Positions 58,321 to 64,000 of a stretch of DNA of 64,000 nucleotides are shown here, one piece after another. The notes beneath the pieces were generated by a model that had not been told where the DNA came from, searched no databases, and was given only the letters and a program-made list of their open reading frames with translations. A program made the translations under genes and the position numbers. Each line of letters starts with the position of its first letter. Within the stretch, counting starts at the first letter, position 1. Where the stretch lies: NCBI RefSeq assembly GCF_016887565.1, contig NZ_CP069396.1, positions 1,639,001 through 1,703,000 on the forward strand. The letters run 5' to 3'. The stretch comes from Archangium violaceum (GTDB taxonomy: Bacteria; Myxococcota; Myxococcia; Myxococcales; Myxococcaceae).

Positions 58321-58694
58321 GATGACTCGCTTCAAAGTGAAATGCCTTGTCCTTGGTGACGATGCGTCGCGGTCCCGTTCAGAGGGGCCGTCCAAGGGCT
58401 CTCGGGTTTCTGCTGCCACCCGAGTGACCGCGAGATGAGCAAGGTGTGTGCCGTGTCCCTCTGGGGCTCTCTCTCCGAGAATCTGTGAGGAATACGTGCC
58501 CTGGGCGGGCGGGAAAGGCGACGCGTGTCTGAAATGGTGCCGCCAGATTGGATATGGGAGGGGCGGAGCTGGAGCGAGGCACTGGGGGCCGCGTGGTGAG
58601 GACACGCGGTCGCGTGGGCGCAACACGCGAGCCTTTCCCGCGGCCACCCCCCTTTCACGGCTCTACCCCGGTGGGTAGCATGGTGTGACCCCGA
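58321..58694. other. Divergent intergenic region, astacin / VWA gene
   Basis: 374 bases with no supported gene. It holds a CACGCG-GT-CGCGTG palindrome at 58603-58616 and should contain promoters in both directions. No clear -35/-10 pair was found. Confidence 0.5.
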
Positions 58695-61460
58695 ATGAGC
58701 TTCTCCCTGCCCCAGGCGTTGGTGCTCCTCCTGCCGCTGGGCCTCTTCCTGTGGAAGCTCGGCCGGCGCCCCGGCCCTCCCATGGCCCTGCGTTGGGCGC
58801 TGCTGCTCCTCGGCGTCGGCGCGCTCGCAGGCCCCGAGCTGCTGCTCCGCCGCGCGGGCAGCGACGTGGTGGTGGTGGTGGACCGCTCGCGCTCCATGCC
58901 CGCCGACGCGGGACGGGTGGCCTCGGAGCTGGTGGGCCTCCTGGAGACGCAGCGGCGGCCCGGGGATCGCGTGGGTGTCATCTCCTTCGGGCGCGAGGCC
59001 CGGGTGGAGCAGCCGCTCTCGGAGTCGGGACGCTTCGGTGGCTTCACCCGGCCCGTGGACGCGGAGGCCTCGGACGTGTCGGCGGCGCTGGACGCGGCGG
59101 GCGCCCTCATTCCCCCGGGCCGCACCGGCCGGGTGCTCGTGGTGTCCGATGGCCGGTCCACCGGCGCGGATGCGAGGGGCGCGGCCCGGCGGCTCGCGGC
59201 CCGGGGCATTCCCGTGGACTTCCGCCAGCTCGCCCGCGACGACGCGCCGCTCGACCTGGCCGTCCTCTCGCTGGACGTGCCGTCCTCGGTGAAGGCGCAC
59301 GAGCCCTTCCAGCTGACGGGCGTGGTGCAGGCCTCCCAGCCCGTCTCCGGCACCGTGCGTCTGGAGCGCAATGGCCACGTCCTGCTGAAGGGTCCCTTCG
59401 AGTTCCGCGCCGGGCCCAACCTGCTGCCCTTCCGCGACCTGGTGGAGGAGCCGGGGCTCGCGGCCTACCGGCTCACGGTGGAGGCGCCGGGAGACGGCGT
59501 GGTGGAGAACGACGTGGGACAGGCGGTGCTGCGGGTGGAGGGCCCTCCCCGGGTGCTGCTGCTCACGGATCAGCCCGAGGGCACCCTGTCCAAGGCCCTG
59601 CGCACGGCCGGGCTGGTGCTGGAGGTGCGCGCCCCCTTCCCCCTCACACTGGACGCGCTGGACGGCGTGGGCACGGTGGTGCTGGAGAACGTCGACGCCA
59701 ACCGGCTCGGCGAGCCGGGGCTCGGCGCGCTCGCGGCCTACGTGGAGCAGGCCGGCGGCGGACTGGTGATGACGGGGGGCCGCACCAGCTTCGGCGAGGG
59801 TGGTTACCGCCGCTCGCCCGTGGAGCCGCTGCTGCCGGTGTCGCTGGAGATGCGCGAGGAGCAGCGCCGCACGGCCCTCGCCATGAGCGTGCTGATGGAT
59901 TGCAGCTGCTCCATGGGCGTGCGCGTCCCGGACGGGCGCACGAAGATGGAGCTGGCCGCCGAGGGCGTGGTGAGCGCCCTCACGCTGCTCAACGAGAAGG
60001 ACGAGGTGTCCGTGCACATGGTGGACACCGAGGTGCACGAAATCTTCCCCATGAGTCCCGTGGAGCTGGGGCTGCCGCTGGACGAGGTGTCGCGTGGCTT
60101 CAGCGGCGGCGGTGGCATCTACGTGGGCGAGGCGCTGCGCGAGGGCCAGAAGCAGATTCTCGGCAGCGACAAGGCCACGCGGCACGTGCTGCTCTTCTCG
60201 GACGCGGCGGACTCGGAGGAGCCGGACGACTACCTGAAGACGCTCTCCCGGCTCCAGGGCGAGAAGGTGACGGTGTCCGTCATCGGCCTGGGCTCGAAGA
60301 AGGACCCGGACGCGGCGCTGCTCGAGGAGATCGCCGCCAAGGGTGGAGGCCGCATCTACTTCGCCGAGGACGCGACGAGCCTGCCGCGCATCTTCAGCCA
60401 GGAGACCATCGCCGTGGCGCGGGCCACCTTCGTGGACGAGCCCGCCTCGCTGGAGGCCGCGCCGGACCTGCCGCTGCTCGGGAGGCTGCCGGCGCTGGGG
60501 CTGCCCCAGGTGGGCGGCTACAACCTCACGTATCTGCGGCCGCGCGCGAGCGTGGCCCTGCGCACGCTGGACGACAACGCGGCGCCGGTGCTGGCGCTGT
60601 GGCCGCGCGGCGCGGGGCGCACGGTGGCCTTCATGGCCGAGGTGGATGGGGCCTTCACCGGCGAGCTGCGCTCCTGGAGCGGCCTGCGCCCGGCGCTGGA
60701 GGGCATGGTGCGCTGGGCCATGGGCGGGGCGGGGGAGTCGGGCGAGGCGGTGGCGCGCTCGGAGCGGCGGGGCAACCTGCTGCGGGTGACGCTGGACTTC
60801 GCGCCGGGAGAGGCGCTGCCGGGCGCGCTGCCCTCGCTGGTGCTGCTGCCGGGAGATGGGCGGAGCCAGCCGGTGGAGGTGCCCATGCGTTGGGAGGACG
60901 AGGACCGGGTGGCGGCCGAGTACACCCTGCCGGGCAGTGGCTCGTGGCACCCGGTGGTGAAGCTGGGCGCGCGCGTGCTGCGGGCCCCGCCGGTGACGCT
61001 GCCCTATGCCCCCGAGTTCGAGCCCGGCACCTCCCAGGAGGGCCTCGCGGTGCTGCGCGGGGTGGCGGCCGTGGGCGGTGGCGTGGAGCGGCTGTCCATG
61101 GCGGGCCTCTTCGAGGACGCCCCCGAGTCCGAGGGCCGCGTGCCGCTGGCGCCGTGGCTGGTGGGCCTGGCGGTGGCGGTGCTGCTGGCGGAGGTGGCCG
61201 TGCGCCGCTTCCTCTCCGGGCCCAGGCCCCGACGCGCGGTGGCTCCCTCGGCGGCGGCCGTGGCGGCGCCGGGCATGCCGGCTCCGGCCGTCACGGGCCC
61301 GGCCCCGGAGTCCACCGCGTCCACCGGTGCCGGGAAGGCTCCGGAAGCAGCCCCCACGACGGCAGCCACCTCGGGAGATGCACCGCCACGGGACGAGCAC
61401 GGGGTGGACTCGGCCCTCGAAGCCGCTCGCGAGCGGGCCCGCCGCCGCTTGCGGCGGTAG
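58695..61460 (+). CDS. Double VWA-domain membrane protein, BatA/MoxR-system type
   Basis: 921 residues. Two N-terminal membrane helices (SLPQALVLLLPLGLFLWKL and ALRWALLLLGVGALAG) precede a first VWA domain with DRSRSM (DxSxS) near 63-68. A beta domain and a Rossmann/GATase-like segment (VLLLTDQPEGTL, GGGLVMTGGRTSFGEGGYRR) follow, then a second VWA-like domain with DCSCSM near 406-411. A membrane helix (VGLAVAVLLAEVAVRRFL) lies near 825-845, and a Pro/Ala tail ends it. The design matches the large VWA/amidotransferase-fold proteins found with MoxR, DUF58 and BatA genes. It sits alone here, 13.5 kb from that operon. Confidence 0.88.
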   Translation: MSFSLPQALVLLLPLGLFLWKLGRRPGPPMALRWALLLLGVGALAGPELLLRRAGSDVVVVVDRSRSMPADAGRVASELVGLLETQRRPGDRVGVISFGREARVEQPLSESGRFGGFTRPVDAEASDVSAALDAAGALIPPGRTGRVLVVSDGRSTGADARGAARRLAARGIPVDFRQLARDDAPLDLAVLSLDVPSSVKAHEPFQLTGVVQASQPVSGTVRLERNGHVLLKGPFEFRAGPNLLPFRDLVEEPGLAAYRLTVEAPGDGVVENDVGQAVLRVEGPPRVLLLTDQPEGTLSKALRTAGLVLEVRAPFPLTLDALDGVGTVVLENVDANRLGEPGLGALAAYVEQAGGGLVMTGGRTSFGEGGYRRSPVEPLLPVSLEMREEQRRTALAMSVLMDCSCSMGVRVPDGRTKMELAAEGVVSALTLLNEKDEVSVHMVDTEVHEIFPMSPVELGLPLDEVSRGFSGGGGIYVGEALREGQKQILGSDKATRHVLLFSDAADSEEPDDYLKTLSRLQGEKVTVSVIGLGSKKDPDAALLEEIAAKGGGRIYFAEDATSLPRIFSQETIAVARATFVDEPASLEAAPDLPLLGRLPALGLPQVGGYNLTYLRPRASVALRTLDDNAAPVLALWPRGAGRTVAFMAEVDGAFTGELRSWSGLRPALEGMVRWAMGGAGESGEAVARSERRGNLLRVTLDFAPGEALPGALPSLVLLPGDGRSQPVEVPMRWEDEDRVAAEYTLPGSGSWHPVVKLGARVLRAPPVTLPYAPEFEPGTSQEGLAVLRGVAAVGGGVERLSMAGLFEDAPESEGRVPLAPWLVGLAVAVLLAEVAVRRFLSGPRPRRAVAPSAAAVAAPGMPAPAVTGPAPESTASTGAGKAPEAAPTTAATSGDAPPRDEHGVDSALEAARERARRRLRR

Positions 61461-61475
61461 GGGCCCGCCCCCGGC

Positions 61476-63011
61476 TCACTTCGGCAACGTCTTCGCGATG
61501 GTGATGCCCGAGGTCGCCACCGCGCTCCCTCCCTTCACCCACCGCATGGTGTAGCTGCCCAGGAGCGAGAGTGTCGGGGCGACCGGAACCTCCAGCGAGG
61601 CGCTGAAGCCACCGGACAGCTCGTCGACCATCTGGCCGTTGATGCTGATGTCGCGGAACGGCGCCCACCGCAGCAGGCCCGCGACCCGGAAGACGGTGTC
61701 CGAGGGCATGTCCCGGGACGGCAGCGTCACGCCCAGGCCCGCGGCCGCGTCGAGCAGGAGGCTGGCCTGGGCGTCGCAACCGGAGAAGCGCGAGCACACC
61801 CGCGTGGGATACGCCGACCCCGAGGTCAACACCCGGAAGTTGTAGAGCAACTGGCTCGAGTCGCGGCCGCCCAGCAAGGCTCCGTCGCCCGCCACCTCCA
61901 GGCCGGTGGAGAACAGGTCCGGCAGCTCGGGCACGAAGTCCGGGCGAGGCGTCACGCGCACCCTCAACGCCACGTCCAGATGGAACGGGTACTTCTCCCT
62001 GTCCAGCTCGGGTTGGATGAAGGTCCGGGTGAAATAGGTCTCCATCGTCTCCAGGTAGAACCGCCGGGCCGCCTCGGAGGCCTCCTCCAGTGCCGCCCGC
62101 AGGTTCTCCTGCTCCCGCAGCTTCCGGGCCTGGTCGATCTCCGTCCTCAGTTGCTCTCGTGCCTCCGAGGGGGCCGCGTCGAGCCGCGCCTTCTCCTCCT
62201 GCTGGTTCAGCCTCTCGGCGGGCTGCCGCAGCTCCAGGCTCGCCTGGATGCGCCGGAGGAATTGCTGGGTGGCGAAGAGGCCCTGCTGCTCGGACTTCTT
62301 GATGATCTCCTGCATCCGGTTGCTGACCTCGATGGACCAGTCATACGCCGTGCGCCGGCTGCTGAAGGCCAGCATGGTCTCGGCCGAGGCGAACTGCGGC
62401 TGCCCCAGCTCGGTGGGCTCCGTGCTGTCGGCGGCCCTCACGGGCTGGATGACGAGCAGGCTTCCCGTCAGCGAGGTGTGTCTCGGGATGAAATGCTCGG
62501 AGTGGGGGCTGAGCGCGCCCGCGATGTTCCCCGCGAGCCCGGGTTGCCCCGCCGAGACGATCTGCGACAGGCCCACCTGCAACCTCTGGGGCGCGGGGAT
62601 GCCGCCCACCGCGCCGAGCACCTGCGAGAACACCGGCGAGGAGAGCTGATTCGATGCGACGTATCGCTCGAGCGTCTCCGTCAGCGTCGGGCGGTACCTC
62701 TCGTAGATGCCGTGGAAGGCCGTGCCAGTGGGTGGAGTCAGCGGCTTGTCGGCGTTGCAGGTGGCCAGCACCTGCTGGAGCCGGGTGAGGGCCTCGGCGC
62801 GCAGCGCGGGCCAGTTCTCGAGGGCGACTCCCTCGGGGGGCGTGTCCCACTGCTGGCCGGCCATCAAGGCGGTACCGAGCACGTCGTGGGTGCCGTCGCT
62901 CAGGAATCCCACGAGCGGGTTCGCGGCGCAGGCGGGGCGCTCCTGTGCCGTGGCGTTCGTCGCCGTCAGCAGGAGCCCGAGGGTGAGCAACAGGCGGTGG
63001 GGCGAGCGCAT
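61476..63011 (-). CDS. Exported protein of unknown function with coiled coil
   Basis: 511 residues. A signal peptide is clear (LLLTLGLLLTATNATAQ). The middle (about 225-330) is a long charged helix likely to form a coiled coil; the C-terminal 170 residues alternate polar and apolar residues as in an outer-membrane beta strand set (FHLDVALRVRVTPRPDF, ASLEVPVAPTLSLLGSYTMR). I do not recognise a family. Its start overlaps the stop of the small upstream gene (TGATG), so the two are coupled. Confidence 0.75.
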   Translation of the reverse strand: MRSPHRLLLTLGLLLTATNATAQERPACAANPLVGFLSDGTHDVLGTALMAGQQWDTPPEGVALENWPALRAEALTRLQQVLATCNADKPLTPPTGTAFHGIYERYRPTLTETLERYVASNQLSSPVFSQVLGAVGGIPAPQRLQVGLSQIVSAGQPGLAGNIAGALSPHSEHFIPRHTSLTGSLLVIQPVRAADSTEPTELGQPQFASAETMLAFSSRRTAYDWSIEVSNRMQEIIKKSEQQGLFATQQFLRRIQASLELRQPAERLNQQEEKARLDAAPSEAREQLRTEIDQARKLREQENLRAALEEASEAARRFYLETMETYFTRTFIQPELDREKYPFHLDVALRVRVTPRPDFVPELPDLFSTGLEVAGDGALLGGRDSSQLLYNFRVLTSGSAYPTRVCSRFSGCDAQASLLLDAAAGLGVTLPSRDMPSDTVFRVAGLLRWAPFRDISINGQMVDELSGGFSASLEVPVAPTLSLLGSYTMRWVKGGSAVATSGITIAKTLPK

Positions 63012-63280
63012 CAGTGCACCTCGTAGCGGAGGGTGACCATCTCCTTCTTCGTGGCCGATTCGGTCCGCGGAACCGCGAAACCCTCCTGGCCCTCGAGTGT
63101 CGCCGTCAACGTGCGCATGCGCCTGTCCATGACGGTGAGCGTGTAGAAGCCGGGCTGTTTGGTGGGCAGCTCCTTTTCGAGGCGCACCTCCTCATCGAGG
63201 TTGTCCGGCCCGGTGAGCCTGGCCTTGTAGTCGTCACTGGTGGTCGTGAACGACAGATCGCTTCCTTGCGCTACGCGCAT
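63011..63280 (-). CDS. Small protein of unknown function, coupled to exported protein
   Basis: 89 residues. The ATG at 63280 is chosen for its strong site GGGAGGGGAC; the frame stays open further upstream. No signal peptide. It is a string of predicted beta strands with charged turns (DLSFTTTSDDYKARLTG, GFYTLTVMDRRMRTLTATL). No family recognised. The stop overlaps the ATG of the next gene in TGATG, which suggests that the pair works together. Confidence 0.7.
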   Translation of the reverse strand: MRVAQGSDLSFTTTSDDYKARLTGPDNLDEEVRLEKELPTKQPGFYTLTVMDRRMRTLTATLEGQEGFAVPRTESATKKEMVTLRYEVH

Positions 63281-63482
63281 GTCCCCTCCCGTGGGCCACG
63301 CTTCGTGTGCGGCCCGGAGCCGGAGCCTAGCGAGAGCACCCAAATCTTTCTCAAGGATTGAGTGGCCGACACCCACAAGGATTACTGGAAAATCGGATTT
63401 CTCAGATGTTAAGACGCGCCCTCCCCCACCGTGGGGCGGGGCGACGTGTTGCCCGGCTCCGCGGTCCTACCCGAGGCTCGCG

Positions 63483-64000
63483 ATGAAGCTGCGATACACG
63501 CTGTTCCTGTTGCCGGCGCTGTACCTGGTGGGCTGTGGCCCCGCCAAGGACGAGGTCGTGGTGGATGCGCTCACCGGCGAGGTGCTCGAGCCGGCCACCA
63601 CCGAGTACGACATGCACCGGCTGCTCGAGGACACCGACATCACCGGCGGCCAGTGGATCACCACCGCGCAGGTGCAGCAGTTCCTGGTGCAGAAGGGCTC
63701 GTACCTGGCCACCTACAAGGATCCGGCCTGGAACAACAAGACGGCGGCGGCCCTCATCGTGGAGCAGTCCAAGGCCCAGACCATCAACCCCCTGTACATG
63801 CTGGCGCGCATCCAGACGGAGTCGAGCCTCATCACCAGCGGCACCTCCACCAACCTGGCCAAGGCCACCGGCTGTGGTTGCCCCGACAGCGGCGGGTGCT
63901 CCTCCTCCTATGCGGGCTTCGGCAAGCAGATTGAGTGCTCGGCCAAGAAGATGCGCGGCTACCTCACCGACCTGGACGCCGGCCGCGCCACCGTCTCCGG
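63483..64000 (+). CDS. Lipoprotein with lysozyme-like domain, C-terminus beyond window
   Basis: 172 codons are present and the gene runs off the window end. The signal ends LYLVGC (Cys18). Residues about 60-172 look like a lysozyme/transglycosylase-type domain: FLVQKGSYLATYKD, then INPLYMLARIQTESSL, where the Glu in QTESSL would be the catalytic residue, and FGKQIECSAKKMRGYL. Such proteins cut peptidoglycan. Four cysteines cluster in GCGCPDSGGC. Family identity is inferred from this pattern; the missing end could change it. Confidence 0.7.
   Translation, partial: MKLRYTLFLLPALYLVGCGPAKDEVVVDALTGEVLEPATTEYDMHRLLEDTDITGGQWITTAQVQQFLVQKGSYLATYKDPAWNNKTAAALIVEQSKAQTINPLYMLARIQTESSLITSGTSTNLAKATGCGCPDSGGCSSSYAGFGKQIECSAKKMRGYLTDLDAGRATVS

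Overview
The window is high-GC DNA from a myxobacterium, most likely Archangium, Cystobacter or a relative (Myxococcota, Cystobacterineae). This rests on gene content, not on a search: several large Ser/Thr protein kinases fused to ATPases, hybrid histidine kinases, a DUF4215 cysteine-rich repeat protein, many secreted proteases and lipoproteins, a sigma-54 activator, heavy G/C third positions and frequent ATGA stop/start overlaps. I saw no rRNA, tRNA, CRISPR array, prophage or transposase gene.

Layout. 1-486 (-): two lipoprotein genes, one cut by the window edge. 783-3553 (+): two overlapping cytosolic hybrid histidine kinases. 3680-6272 (+): a TIGR03118-type secreted protein and a cytochrome P450. 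6359-7484 (+): mrpE-mrpF-mrpG without mrpA-D. 7507-8731 (-): a zinc-ribbon mini-protein and a C39-like peptidase. 8936-10119 (+): a lipoprotein and a small unknown. 10143-13335 (-): ExbB-ExbD-TonB, a TerB-like protein and an aldo/keto reductase-fold protein that seems to lack its catalytic residues. 13928-16189 (+): M4 protease. 16266-16443: a palindromic MITE-like element. 16787-23369 (-): kinase-nSTAND, TPR/PEGA and DUF4215 operon. 23631-25802 (-): NHL-repeat lipoprotein and SET-domain protein. 26220-27998 (+): M28 aminopeptidase. 28084-32502 (-): a SusC/SusD pair.

32830-35686 (+) holds a Gln-rich lipoprotein and a gamma-glutamyltransferase. 35759-45143 (+) is a seven-gene, tightly spaced operon: membrane/coiled-coil protein, MoxR ATPase, membrane protein, ABC ATPase, ABC permease, DUF58 and BatA-like protein. 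A further von Willebrand (VWA) protein at 58695-61460 may belong to the same system. A pair of inverted REP-like repeats (45159-45278) separates this operon from a convergent one.

45301-50197 (-) is a compact cryptic biosynthetic locus: Fe(II)/2-oxoglutarate dioxygenase, a one-module NRPS-like adenylation-carrier-reductase protein, and a two-domain NadR-like NMN adenylyltransferase/nicotinamide riboside kinase, all overlapping. The junction between the first two genes lacks an ordinary start codon. Upstream lie a kinase-AAA-TPR regulator (50288-54262) and a divergent sigma-54 activator (54455-56206), possible regulators. The window closes with an astacin-like protease with LGFP repeats (56212-58320), the VWA protein, a two-gene unknown operon (61476-63280) and a truncated lipoprotein gene (63483-64000).

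Possible links: TonB-ExbBD could energise the SusC receptor; the secreted M4, M28, astacin and C39 peptidases fit a predatory or scavenging life; the kinases fit the signalling-rich habit of myxobacteria. The best candidates for undescribed systems are the dioxygenase/A-T-R/NadR locus and the MoxR-ABC-DUF58-BatA operon.
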